Part shown: positions 1-8,105 of the stretch, in pieces
Layout of the letters: each line of letters starts with the position of its first letter
Numbering within the stretch: position 1 is the first letter of the stretch
Assembly: GCF_003987335.1 (NCBI RefSeq)
Contig: NZ_PIPK01000017.1
Span: 1-53,848 of the forward strand
Length of the DNA stretch: 53,848 bases
Direction: 5' to 3'
From: Aliidiomarina maris
Lineage (GTDB): Bacteria > Pseudomonadota > Gammaproteobacteria > Enterobacterales > Alteromonadaceae
Translations under genes and position numbers: made by a program
The notes under the pieces: model-generated
The model's input: only the letters and a program-made list of their open reading frames with translations
Told to the model about the DNA's origin: nothing
Database searches by the model: none

Positions 1-46
1 ACGACCGGCATGCGATGAGGCATAAACCGGAGCCAAACTGTTGAAA

Positions 47-556
47 TCAGGAAATAATAGGTGGAGGCGAAGGTTGCCCAGAAAGGAGTTGGTAAAAAGA
101 GGTATGGGCCACCACGGGCGATAACATAACCGCATGAGTTGCCACCTGCTGCCAGGTCAAAGTCGCGCATGAGCCGTGACCCGACGCAACACAATGACCG
201 CAATCTGGAGGACAATCAGTACAATCCATATCCTCACAATAATCAGCAGTGCCTTGATCTAACACAATGCCTGTCGAGTGCGTGCTATTTGGTGGATTGC
301 CTGCCATGCTAGGGCAATGTTCGCTGTCGTCAGCAGATGCCGTTGGTTGTTGAGAGGATGAAGCCATGTGCTCGCTCATCTCAACTGAGTGCTTCACTAA
401 ATTCTTCGTTGAGCTTTCTGCCCTATGCTCATGCTGAGCTGAGACTGAGGTTACTTGCATTCTATGGTCATGCATGACATCAGTAGCCGCAAGCGTACCA
501 GAGAACGGTAAGCTCAGCAGCGAACACATTGTCACGAACAGAATCCAAAGTCGCAT
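47..556 (-). CDS. CopL-like exported His/Cys-rich metal-binding protein
   Basis: The protein is about 169 residues from the ATG at 556. This start is preferred over the in-frame ATG at 592 because it puts the hydrophobic signal peptide (RLWILFVTMCSLLSLPF) at the very N terminus and has a G-rich stretch upstream. After an Ala-rich cleavage region the mature part is rich in His, Met and Cys: repeated H-x-H pairs, an 'EHCPSM' segment, and a cluster 'CEDMDCTDCPPDCGHC'. The C terminus is proline-rich. This pattern matches small periplasmic or exported copper/heavy-metal proteins of the CopL type, which are often encoded beside TonB receptors. Here the neighbour is a truncated TonB receptor on the opposite strand. 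Metal binding is inferred from composition; the metal is not known. Confidence 0.6.
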   Translation of the reverse strand: MRLWILFVTMCSLLSLPFSGTLAATDVMHDHRMQVTSVSAQHEHRAESSTKNLVKHSVEMSEHMASSSQQPTASADDSEHCPSMAGNPPNSTHSTGIVLDQGTADYCEDMDCTDCPPDCGHCVASGHGSCATLTWQQVATHAVMLSPVVAHTSFYQLLSGQPSPPPIIS

Positions 557-621
557 TGAAAGGCCCCAAGAAAGAACCCGATAACCATACATAAAAAACA
601 GTACAGTTACAACTATTTCAA

Positions 622-1074
622 TTTCAGAATACCGAATCTGCCTATATTTACGGTGCAGAATTCTCTACCCAGTACTGGTTAAATGAGTCCTGGCGTATCA
701 ATGCCGCAGCCACATGGTCGACAGGTAAGGACGACACTACCGATACTTACCTGACATCGTTAAGCCCCTGGCGAGGTAACCTGCAACATCACTATGAAGG
801 AATTAACTGGTATGCGGCGGGTATTATTCGTGCAGCATCCAGTATGAACCGGGTGCCTGATGATGCCAGTATTACCACATCAGGCTGGGCTACAGTAGAT
901 ATTCTGTCCGGGTACGAGTGGGGTAACTGGCAGTTTAATGTGTCTTTGCAAAACCTGCTGGACAAACGTTATGTACCACACGAGTTAGTCTCCGGCCAAC
1001 CACAAGGCACATCGTTAGACCAATATACTCAACCCGGCCGTCATGCTTCGCTGCGGTTAAGTTACCAATTCTGA
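622..1074 (+). pseudogene. 3' remnant of a TonB-dependent outer-membrane receptor
   Basis: An open frame of about 150 codons encodes only the last part of a TonB-dependent receptor barrel. 'AYIYGAEFSTQYWL', the plug/barrel-type strand 'WATVDILSGYEW', the family-typical 'NLLDKRYVPHE' and the terminal strand 'SLRLSYQF' ending in phenylalanine are visible. The longest ATG-initiated part begins only at 844, but clear receptor coding extends upstream to about 622, where it is cut; an in-frame stop lies at 592. There is no signal peptide, TonB box or plug domain, so it cannot be a functional receptor (normal length 600-800 residues). The break coincides with the upstream region of the CopL-like gene, so a deletion or insertion fused the two. 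Confidence 0.8.
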
Positions 1075-1091
1075 TCCGTAAGCTGAAAACC

Positions 1092-1121
1092 AAACCGCGC
1101 TAAGTTTTCTTAGCGCGGTTT
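1092..1121 (+). terminator. Strong hairpin terminator after the receptor remnant
   Basis: A perfect 13-bp inverted repeat (AAACCGCGCTAAG / CTTAGCGCGGTTT) encloses a TTTT loop 17 bp after the receptor stop codon. Its T-rich 3' side fits a rho-independent terminator. It also lies beyond the 3' end of the M14 peptidase gene, so it may serve both convergent genes. Confidence 0.8.
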
Positions 1122-1159
1122 CTCTGTCATTTTTCTCTGTGACACGATTCTCTGTGCAA

Positions 1160-3862
1160 CTATCTTAACGGTGTCGCATGGGCTGCACCACGGAATATAG
1201 CATTTAATAACAGGGTGAACTGACCATGCTGATAACCGCGCAAATTTGGTTCCTGAGTAAAACTGATAACCAGGCCCCGCCCTTCAGGCTGCACCATCAA
1301 ATACGGTTTATAGGCAATTTGATGGCGATTGTCTTCCCATAGATAACCACTGGCAAGTAACTCGTCCGAGCCTGCAAAATTCACCACATTACGCCCGTTT
1401 GAAATACGCAAAGGTGTGTATATTTCATTACCAATATAGGTTGTATAAAGTTGCTCATGCACACCAGCTGTCAGCCAGTGTTCCTGGTCAACTTCGGTGC
1501 GAGCTATAATACCCGGCACCCAGTCAGGTTGTGCTTCAGGGCTGACCAGATACGACTGATAATCCTCAGTATCCGTAATCAGCCGGCCTTCCACACTGGT
1601 TCCTTTATATTCGTCTGCAACCGCCTGTTCACTTGCTTTGCGCTCAAGAGCACTGGCCAGAAGCGGTTCTTCACCTTCAACTACAAACCCGGTCGCATTT
1701 CCTAAAGTAATCAGAACTCCACCCCGGGCAACCCAGTTACTCAAATTCTCACGCCCCTGTTCACCAAGAGCCTGCTGGTAAGCTCCGGCACGCCCACTGG
1801 CTGGTAAAATCAGCACCTGATAAGCAGATAAGTCCGCACTTCGTAACTGTGCAGGCCGAATAGCCGTAACCGGGTAATTAAATTCCTGCTCAATAATATA
1901 TCGGGTACTGCCTGCACTTAAGACACTGGCAGGTTCATCCCACAACAAGGCAATGCTGGGTGTTGGTAAAGGTTTAAAGTTACCTGAACCTATACTTGGG
2001 CCACTTGTTATCCAGCTACTGGCCAGCGGCTCCGCAATTGCTCCGGTCTGCCGGGTCAGTTCAGTTAAAACTTCGGTCAGATTGTCAGGGTTACCAGCCC
2101 GGGGCAGTACGAATGAACCCGCTTCAAACTCACGCCCGTCCGCATGCGTAAAGCTACTGTCTGCACTGCGTATACGCAGGCCTTCGCGAAGTGCAGCCGT
2201 CAATAAACGGCCACTGTTCATATCACCCCAACGAACAACATAACCATAACTCGCATCCGTTTCTGTAGTTCCTTCTACAATATACCCTGGCTCAATACGA
2301 GTGCTGTCTACCAGTTCTCCCGCAACATTCAGCGACTGGCTACAGGTTACTAAATCCAGGTTAAATAAATGCGGTAACGACCAGGCTGTAACATCATAAA
2401 TCTGGTCAGGCAGGTTATTCGCACGCAGGCGTTCCTGCTCCTGCAAAAAATCCTCTGCCAAAGGTACTTCCGGATCCAGTAAAACACGGGCCAGATGATG
2501 GCTGGGCTGCGCTAAATTAACTACATAAGCCCCTGCCTCATAGGTTTCACCACATGCTCTGAAATTACCGGTAGTGCGGGTCACTTCCACACCCTGTTCT
2601 GCCAGAATTGCCACCAACCGTTGATGGCCAGCAGTATCACGTTGATTAGGCAGAATATAGCTACCAACAGCACCTCGCTGCGAGCCCTTTTCAATACCAC
2701 TTTGCCGGTACGCATAAAAATTCTCTAACAACTGACGACGGTTATTCGCTACGGTTTCGATACTCGCCATAAAAGCAACAAAATTACGCTGCACACCATC
2801 CGCGAACGTCAGTATCTGGCCGTCACTTTGTTTAAAGTGATGGCCTCGAGCCGAAGCCATTTCATACGTGGTGGCTAAACTACCGGAGTAATTTGGCCAG
2901 TTACCACCGTAACCCGGATAAAATAAATCAAATATTTCAGCGGTAAAATAATCGTAACCAAATTCGTCAAACCAGCGACCATTATTTTTGCCTAAGTCAA
3001 CTAAGCTTTCCCGCTGAGACTCGGTTACCAATGGGTTTAAAGGCTCCGCAGAGGGCGCAAAGAAATAGCTCGAATCACCGCCCATCTCGTGCGAGTCAAC
3101 ATAATATAAAGGCCTTGCCTTAAGAAAAGCCGCAACCCTGCCGCGTGACTCAGGCTGAGTCAGAGCAAACCAGTCCCGGTTCATATCAAACAAATAATGG
3201 TTCGTGCGCCCGTTCGGCCAGGGTTCGTTCAGTTCCGCAGCCAGCCTGTCAGCCGAAGGTTCCAGACCAACTGTTGCATAGTAACGACTGACAAAACGAG
3301 CACGCCCGTCCGGGTTCTGTAACGGATCAATATAAATCAGCGTATTATCCAGTAACTGGCTGGTTTCCTCTGCCTGGCTGGCTAATAAGTGCCAGGCTGT
3401 CACCAGCGTTGCTTCCGCAGGCGATATCTCATTGCCATGTACACTGGCACCTATCCAGATAGCCCCTGGTAAGCCATCTATTAAACTTTCAGCTTCGCTT
3501 GCGCTGGTTTGCCTTGGGTCTGCCAAAGCAGCCATCGCAGATTGATGCTCACTCAGGTTAGCCAGATTCTGAGGTGAAGAAATAACCGCATAAAACAAAC
3601 GCCGCCCCTGCCAGGTTTCCCCATAGTCAAAAAGCTGAATCCTGTCCGAGTGTGCCTCTGCCAGAGCTTCAAAATACTCAGCAATTTGCTCCGGGGAACT
3701 TATCCGGCTGCCTGCCGGGTAACCCAGTATTTCTTCAATATCCGGTGTTGTATCATAATCCGTAACCGGCCACTGCGGAACCGATTGTGCAGCAACAACA
3801 GCGCCACTAAACAACATCATTGAACCCGCCAGAATGGCGCTACATAAACCTGTGCATTGCAT
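1160..3862 (-). CDS. Secreted M14-family zinc carboxypeptidase
   Basis: This 900-residue protein has a signal peptide (residues 1-25, ending VVAAQS) and a peptidase M14 domain over roughly residues 45-370. Zinc ligands fit H142 and E145 in 'VHGNEIS' and H258 in 'YVDSHEMGG'. E334 in 'TTYEMAS' fits the general base, and 'NPDG' and 'MNRDW' are typical substrate-pocket segments. The C-terminal half (about 600-900) contains 'YQVLILPASGRAG', resembling the class I glutamine amidotransferase-like fold that many large bacterial M14 proteins carry. It probably trims peptides in the periplasm or outside the cell. It is monocistronic and converges on the receptor remnant. The start is supported by an AAGTGGA-type ribosome site about 9 bases upstream. 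Confidence 0.88.
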   Translation of the reverse strand: MQCTGLCSAILAGSMMLFSGAVVAAQSVPQWPVTDYDTTPDIEEILGYPAGSRISSPEQIAEYFEALAEAHSDRIQLFDYGETWQGRRLFYAVISSPQNLANLSEHQSAMAALADPRQTSASEAESLIDGLPGAIWIGASVHGNEISPAEATLVTAWHLLASQAEETSQLLDNTLIYIDPLQNPDGRARFVSRYYATVGLEPSADRLAAELNEPWPNGRTNHYLFDMNRDWFALTQPESRGRVAAFLKARPLYYVDSHEMGGDSSYFFAPSAEPLNPLVTESQRESLVDLGKNNGRWFDEFGYDYFTAEIFDLFYPGYGGNWPNYSGSLATTYEMASARGHHFKQSDGQILTFADGVQRNFVAFMASIETVANNRRQLLENFYAYRQSGIEKGSQRGAVGSYILPNQRDTAGHQRLVAILAEQGVEVTRTTGNFRACGETYEAGAYVVNLAQPSHHLARVLLDPEVPLAEDFLQEQERLRANNLPDQIYDVTAWSLPHLFNLDLVTCSQSLNVAGELVDSTRIEPGYIVEGTTETDASYGYVVRWGDMNSGRLLTAALREGLRIRSADSSFTHADGREFEAGSFVLPRAGNPDNLTEVLTELTRQTGAIAEPLASSWITSGPSIGSGNFKPLPTPSIALLWDEPASVLSAGSTRYIIEQEFNYPVTAIRPAQLRSADLSAYQVLILPASGRAGAYQQALGEQGRENLSNWVARGGVLITLGNATGFVVEGEEPLLASALERKASEQAVADEYKGTSVEGRLITDTEDYQSYLVSPEAQPDWVPGIIARTEVDQEHWLTAGVHEQLYTTYIGNEIYTPLRISNGRNVVNFAGSDELLASGYLWEDNRHQIAYKPYLMVQPEGRGLVISFTQEPNLRGYQHGQFTLLLNAIFRGAAHATPLR

Positions 3863-4223
3863 ACGAAATCCACTTCTTAATTTATTCGGTTAATTTATTC
3901 GGTTAGTTCATTCAGTCCGTGAACTCACCCTGAGTCAATATCAAAGCTAGACTCATTTAGACATCTAAACATCTAGACGTATTTATTGCATGGATTAAAA
4001 TTGTTCGCAAGCACTTGTTTTGCCTGCAACAGCTAATCATCTTCTGGCAAGAGGCGTTAACGAATACAGTTCGAAGAAAACACCTGACTAAATAAAGAGT
4101 ATCCGTATTATTGTGCAATAAGCAGGCAGCATTGTTCTAACCTTTCTACCTCCGCAACTGCCACTATATCGTTGCTACCAAAGCACACACAACAAACGCT
4201 AACTTAGTAACGAGGAACACAAT
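3863..4223. other. Divergent intergenic region, no gene seen
   Basis: These 361 bases separate the divergently transcribed M14 peptidase and SDR genes. They are AT-rich and contain a short tandem repeat (listed separately) next to the peptidase start and an unassigned stretch before the SDR gene. I see no convincing small ORF, RNA or hairpin. Promoters for both genes must lie here, but I could not pick a clear sigma-70 pair. Confidence 0.5.
3877..3915. repeat. Three tandem 13-bp units
   Basis: TTAATTTATTCGG occurs twice exactly in tandem (3877-3889, 3890-3902) and is followed by a degenerate third unit TTAGTTCATTCAG (3903-3915). The array ends 14 bases upstream of the peptidase start codon, so it lies in the leader or promoter of that gene. 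Confidence 0.8.
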
Positions 4224-5069
4224 ATGGCAAACGCACAAACAAAAACCTGGTTTATTACCGGTGCAGCACGTGGCCTTGGCTTCGAAATTGCCAGTGCCGC
4301 TGCGGCTGCCGGCGACAACGTTGTAGTAACCGGGCGTAACCTTGAAAAACTACAAACGGCCTATTCATCTCATGGTAGTAATGTCCTGACACTTGAGCTT
4401 GACGTTTGTAACGACAAACAAATCAACACCTGTGTAAAACAAGCCATCGAGCACTTTGGCCGTATTGATGTGCTAGTCAATAATGCAGGTTATGGTCAAC
4501 TTGGTATCTTTGAAGAGATCGCCCGGCAAAAAATTGAATCACAATTCAATACCAATGTGTTTGGTCTGATGGCAGTTACCCGCGCTGTTTTACCCTATAT
4601 GCGTGAGCAACGCGCAGGGCAGATTTTTAATATTTCATCCATTGCTGGAACGGCTGGTTACGATGGCGCTTCTGTTTACTGTGCAACCAAATTCGCAGTT
4701 GAAGGCTTCTCTGAAAGCCTGGCGCTGGAGGTAAAGCAATTCGGCATTAGTGACATAATTGTAGAACCGGGCTTTTTCCGCACTGACTTTCTGGATGACA
4801 GCTCAGTCAGTTATGGCGACATTCAACTGGATGATTACAAGGAATACTCAGCAGCAGTGAATGATTCATATCAAAGCCATAACCACCAACAGGCAGGTGA
4901 TCCGGTAAAATTCGGCCAGGCCATATTAACCTTAGCGAATGAAGATAATCCCCCTCTGCACTTTGCAGCCGGTTCGGATGCAGTAGAAAATATTCGCACT
5001 GCTTATAATGCCCACCTGAAAGATCTCAACGACTGGGCGCATCTTTCAACTACAACTGATATTGAGTAA
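4224..5069 (+). CDS. Short-chain dehydrogenase/reductase (SDR)
   Basis: This classical SDR has 281 residues. The Rossmann cofactor motif TGAARGLG is at residues 12-19, with an Arg after the second strand ('VVTGRN') that suggests NADP(H). The structural NNAG is near residue 87. The catalytic Ser-Tyr-Lys set is seen in 'NISSIAG' and 'YCATK'. 'VEPGFFRTDF' is the usual post-active-site loop. The substrate cannot be told from sequence. An AACGAGGAACA ribosome site precedes the ATG. It appears monocistronic. Confidence 0.88.
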   Translation: MANAQTKTWFITGAARGLGFEIASAAAAAGDNVVVTGRNLEKLQTAYSSHGSNVLTLELDVCNDKQINTCVKQAIEHFGRIDVLVNNAGYGQLGIFEEIARQKIESQFNTNVFGLMAVTRAVLPYMREQRAGQIFNISSIAGTAGYDGASVYCATKFAVEGFSESLALEVKQFGISDIIVEPGFFRTDFLDDSSVSYGDIQLDDYKEYSAAVNDSYQSHNHQQAGDPVKFGQAILTLANEDNPPLHFAAGSDAVENIRTAYNAHLKDLNDWAHLSTTTDIE

Positions 5070-5183
5070 CCGATATTAATTAAAACATAAGCTAAATACG
5101 CTAAGCTATCCCGTGTTCAGAGTTAGCTGGCTAACCATCAGCTAACTTCTCACAGGCTACCCGGAGAGGAAACAACAGACAAG

Positions 5184-5303
5184 GAGATAACAGATGCAAA
5201 GTATCTCAAAGAAGAAGTTTGGGGACAGGTACATTTTATCCTGGAAGACCCGGCAGGTTTTCGAGTCGACGTGGTTCAACATTTAGAAGTACCAGGTAAT
5301 TAG
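5184..5303 (+). pseudogene. 3' fragment of a VOC/glyoxalase-family gene
   Basis: About 40 codons ending at TAG 5301-5303 read 'AKYLKEEVWGQVHFILEDPA', then GFRVDVVQHLEVPGN. The 'WGQ-HF---DP-G--VDVV' pattern is the last beta-strand set of vicinal-oxygen-chelate (glyoxalase/bleomycin-resistance-like) proteins. No start codon or N-terminal half precedes it, so it is a 5'-truncated remnant just left of the IS66 remnant. The family is inferred from a short motif. Confidence 0.5.
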
Positions 5304-5329
5304 TCACAGCGTAATTCTGCAATTGTAAA

Positions 5330-5374
5330 TTACTCGACATCGTCTGGAAGTGTGTTTGCATTGGTCTTTTTCAT
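5330..5374 (-). pseudogene. tnpC: tnpC (IS66 transposase) 5' stub
   Basis: On the minus strand ATG at 5374 begins MKKTNANTLPDDVE and then hits TAA at 5332-5330. From memory this is the characteristic start of IS66 TnpC proteins, which are about 500 residues long. Everything after codon 14, including the DDE catalytic core, is missing. It lies just downstream of tnpB, in the normal IS66 order A-B-C. Confidence 0.65.
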
Positions 5375-5488
5375 GCGGCTATTATACCGCATAAATCAGC
5401 GCTAAACCGCCACAGATAAGGGCTTTCTTAGACCGATTGGTGATCGATAAATCGCTGTTATGCTTGATCCCTATATGGCCAAAAACGA

Positions 5489-5845
5489 TCAGGTTATCGC
5501 ACTAAAATGCAGGGGCTGGTGGCCTTTCATCAGGGTGATATCAAGGCCATCTAAGAGCCATGCCCACTGCTGCTCAGTGAGCGTGATGGTGCTGCCTGGC
5601 ATCTTGCGCGGCCATTTGAATTTGGCCTTTTCAAGGCGCTTGTACCACAGACAAAAGCCGGTTTTGTCCCAGTACAGAACTTTCAGTTTGTCACGCTGGC
5701 GGTTGCAAAAGATAAACAACGCCCCACTGAACGGTGAGAGCGCCATCTCACTTTCGACAATGGCACTGAAACCATTGATGCTTTTACGGAAGTCGACCGG
5801 CGCTTTGTGTAGGTATATCGCCGGTGGCTCAATGAACATTTTCAT
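5489..5845 (-). CDS. tnpB: IS66-family TnpB accessory protein
   Basis: This 118-residue protein is a typical IS66 TnpB (Orf2): 'HKAPVDFRKSINGFSAIVE', 'FCNRQRDKLKVLYWDKTGFC', 'WYKRLEKAKFKWP' and 'LTEQQWAWLLDGLDI' are all family landmarks. Its length is normal. It overlaps tnpA by 4 bases (ATGA), as usual for translational coupling in IS66. Without tnpC it has no transposase partner here, but it could act in trans on related copies. Confidence 0.92.
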   Translation of the reverse strand: MKMFIEPPAIYLHKAPVDFRKSINGFSAIVESEMALSPFSGALFIFCNRQRDKLKVLYWDKTGFCLWYKRLEKAKFKWPRKMPGSTITLTEQQWAWLLDGLDITLMKGHQPLHFSAIT

Positions 5846-6144
5846 GCGCTGAGCTCTTTGACCAGTTGCGCGACCCAGCGCGGTGAGACCGACAAAGGCA
5901 GCATCAATTCGGTTCGGCCAACACGAAGCTGCAATGTCTGTTGCGAAGTTGCCGACTGCGGCACCGCCAGAGCAAAGCCCGTGTCGTTATCTTCAGCTTC
6001 GCGCTGCAACTCTAATCGACGCTGACTAAAATACGCTGGGTTAATGCCATGCGGCTCGCAGAAATCTTTCTGGCTGAGAGCGCTTTGTTCAAATTCGGCA
6101 ATCAGCGCTCGCCATTGCTCGCGGGTTCTATATGCTCGGCTCAT
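5842..6144 (-). CDS. tnpA: IS66-family TnpA accessory protein
   Basis: This 100-residue protein has an N-terminal helix-turn-helix-like segment ('RALIAEFEQSALSQKDFCEP', then HGINPAYFSQRR) and a basic, hydrophobic C terminus ('PRWVAQLVKELS'). It matches IS66 TnpA (Orf1), a DNA-binding accessory protein. It is the first gene of the remnant, and the coding region appears intact. Confidence 0.9.
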   Translation of the reverse strand: MSRAYRTREQWRALIAEFEQSALSQKDFCEPHGINPAYFSQRRLELQREAEDNDTGFALAVPQSATSQQTLQLRVGRTELMLPLSVSPRWVAQLVKELSA

Positions 6145-6325
6145 GTTGCTACCACTTTTTTAATTAAACCTGGTGGTAGCCTATGGCTTCAAACTATGGC
6201 TGAATAGGTGTGGTTTCGGTGACGTTTACTCATCACTTGTTGATGATCAGAAAGATGCATGATTTGTTCAGAAGATCAGCCTTATCACGACACCAGTATC
6301 ATTGTGCAGTTTACCAAATTTCCAG

Positions 6326-6348
6326 TTTACGGCGGAAACCGCCGTAAA
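6326..6348. terminator. Perfect 10-bp hairpin between hipA and the IS66 end
   Basis: TTTACGGCGG and CCGCCGTAAA flank an AAA loop. It lies 55 bases downstream of the hipA stop (minus strand) and overlaps one candidate IS66 tip. No long U tract follows on either strand, so it may be a weak terminator for hipBA, part of the IS end, or both. Confidence 0.45.
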
Positions 6349-6402
6349 ATCGCGTGAAGTTAAACCATCTTTATCAATATGCACGCTCTACCTAATAGAA
6401 AT

Positions 6403-7617
6403 TCAGCGTAGCGGTATGCTTCGCAAGTGCGTTTCGATGGCTTCAATCACTGACTTAGTGAGGGGTAAATGCGCTTTTTCTTTCGCCCATACCTCATGGA
6501 AGCCTGCTACAGTTTGCTTTGCAGTATCTAACACCAATTTTTCTGGCAACATGGCTTTAGCCGCTAAGTGTGATAGCTCATCCAGCGTGAAATCGCTGAA
6601 TCTCTTGCTACGGCTCACCTTCAGCGATGCACTATCATCGGGGATATAAGGAATGGTTGAAACAAAGTCATAAGCAGGCGCAATCGATGCGGTGCGCTTA
6701 TCTTTGTAGATCACAGACCAATTCTTCAAATGCATATCAGCATTACCAATTAGAGTATTGAACACCAATCGGCGAGTAAATTCTGCAATGTCTTCGTCTT
6801 GGCCTTCAATACCGATAACCTGAGCAATATTTCGCATACTGGCTTTTTTGTACTTATCTTGAGGATAAACGCCAAACACTTGCGCAAAGTCCTCAATGTG
6901 AACAGCTTGACCATCTGCACGGTCAAAACGCTTGATCACAAAAGCGCTATCACCAAATTTACCAATGCCATTTGGGATATTAGCAATCCGATTAATAGGG
7001 AGTAGCTGCGTTTCTGGCACGTCCATTCCCAACATTCGAGCCAGTTCCATCATTGAATATTCATTTTCTGGCACAGCTTCAAATCGAGACGACGGTAATT
7101 TTATAATCCAAGAGCCACCTTGACCGGTTGCGGGGATAGTCAAACCGCCATTTGCCTGCTGCACAGCTGAAAACTTCAATTGCACTCCCGCTAATGAAAA
7201 ACGCATTGGCCCATCTGTCTTCGTTTCACCTTCTATGTCTTGATGCACATTAGGTGGTAAGGCTTCATCATCCGCAGGCTCAACCGTGATCGCGCCAGCT
7301 AAATCCTGCCCCAGTACCCACAATAGAAAAAATTCCCGTACTGGGTTCACACCAGCACGCTCAGCCAGGTAATTACGCATGGTTTCTTCTGGTAAAAGGT
7401 TGGAGAAAAACGGGGTTAACTTAGTTTGGGTAGGTTTGAAGCTAGTCAGCAGGCCACCGAGCGAATCTTTAAAGCCAAGCCCTAACACAGGCCGCGATTC
7501 GTCATTAATGTAGGAATCCATAAAGGCAAAAAGTGTTCTGTCATTACCCACGTTGGTGATCGTTGCGATCGGTTCACCGTAGAGCAACACGTTGAGCGTA
7601 GAGACATGGTTAGTCAT
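6403..7617 (-). CDS. hipA: HipA serine/threonine kinase toxin
   Basis: This 404-residue protein has HipA family architecture: an N-terminal subdomain (about 1-110) and a kinase-like C-terminal domain. 'RFSLAGVQLKFS' at 139-150 aligns with the segment holding the autophosphorylated serine of E. coli HipA (S141 here). The catalytic motif is 'GNADMHLKNW' (D294), and the metal-binding 'AYDFVST' includes D317. HipA toxins phosphorylate glutamyl-tRNA synthetase or other targets and cause growth arrest. All key residues are present, so it is probably active. The gene overlaps hipB by 8 bases, so translation is coupled with antitoxin first. It is predicted to be neutralised and repressed by HipB. Confidence 0.88.
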   Translation of the reverse strand: MTNHVSTLNVLLYGEPIATITNVGNDRTLFAFMDSYINDESRPVLGLGFKDSLGGLLTSFKPTQTKLTPFFSNLLPEETMRNYLAERAGVNPVREFFLLWVLGQDLAGAITVEPADDEALPPNVHQDIEGETKTDGPMRFSLAGVQLKFSAVQQANGGLTIPATGQGGSWIIKLPSSRFEAVPENEYSMMELARMLGMDVPETQLLPINRIANIPNGIGKFGDSAFVIKRFDRADGQAVHIEDFAQVFGVYPQDKYKKASMRNIAQVIGIEGQDEDIAEFTRRLVFNTLIGNADMHLKNWSVIYKDKRTASIAPAYDFVSTIPYIPDDSASLKVSRSKRFSDFTLDELSHLAAKAMLPEKLVLDTAKQTVAGFHEVWAKEKAHLPLTKSVIEAIETHLRSIPLR

Positions 7618-7930
7618 CGTCGTCTTCCTCTAACTGATACGCGGGCGACATTGGCTCACCCTCATCGCTGATGCCGTTAATACCTTGGCCACTTCGAATG
7701 ATCGACTTGATGGCAGGTACAGATTTTTTAGGCGCAACCAATAGCTCTAGGTCTAGTACACGGGCAAGTGCAATCAAACTGGATATTCTTAAATCAACAC
7801 TGCCAGACTCGATTTTCGAAATATGGCTTTGAGGCACACCCGAACGAGCACTTAACTCTCTCTGGCTAAACCCCTTTCGTACCCGAGCTTCTCGAAGACT
7901 TTCTAGTATCTGCTCTGTTACATAGCTCAT
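7610..7930 (-). CDS. hipB: HipB-type XRE-family antitoxin/repressor
   Basis: This 106-residue protein has a Cro/C1-type helix-turn-helix at about residues 9-65 ('RVRKGFSQRELSARSGVPQS', HISKIESGS). An acidic C-terminal tail ending QLEEDDDD may contact the toxin or act as a degradation tag. It is the first gene of the hipBA operon and is expected to bind HipA and autorepress. A palindrome upstream fits a HipB operator (separate entry). This pair is one of two toxin-antitoxin modules flanking the prfC fragment. Confidence 0.87.
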   Translation of the reverse strand: MSYVTEQILESLREARVRKGFSQRELSARSGVPQSHISKIESGSVDLRISSLIALARVLDLELLVAPKKSVPAIKSIIRSGQGINGISDEGEPMSPAYQLEEDDDD

Positions 7931-7940
7931 TTCGATACGC

Positions 7941-7968
7941 CTTAATACATCACTTAAGAATAATTATA
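7941..7968 (-). promoter_or_regulatory. hipBA -10 box and candidate HipB operator
   Basis: On the minus strand a perfect TATAAT lies at 7968-7963. Just downstream, over the likely transcription start, is the palindrome CTTAA-N8-TTAAG (7941-7958). E. coli HipB binds palindromic half sites separated by 8 bases, so the spacing fits. No strong -35 box was recognised. Confidence 0.5.
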
Positions 7969-8105
7969 TACAAAAACATATCACAGTAACTCAAATAACA
8001 CAAATCCGATTAGCCATTACATATCAAAAGCCATGAGCTGATACATAATTACATATAAGTAGAAGGAGATTTTTGTCATCGACAAAAGAGCGATACTTGG
8101 TGGTT

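Larger units (their letters stand above)
5311..6330 (-). mobile_element. Internally deleted IS66-family element
   Basis: The element keeps tnpA and tnpB on the minus strand and only the first 14 codons of tnpC. A candidate left end starts GTAATTCTGCAATTGTAAA at 5311. Candidate right ends, read on the minus strand, are GTAAACTGGAAATTTGGTAAA from 6330 or GTAAACTGCACAATG from 6314. GTAA is the usual IS66-family tip. No matching 8-bp target duplication is visible (GTCACAGC left; GGCGGAAA or CAAATTTC right). A full element would need about 1.5 kb of tnpC, so it cannot transpose by itself. The ends are approximate. Confidence 0.7.

Noticed and set aside
5460-5852. Plus-strand ORF of 130 codons over IS66 tnpB
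   Set aside because: Antisense shadow of tnpB, which has clear family motifs.
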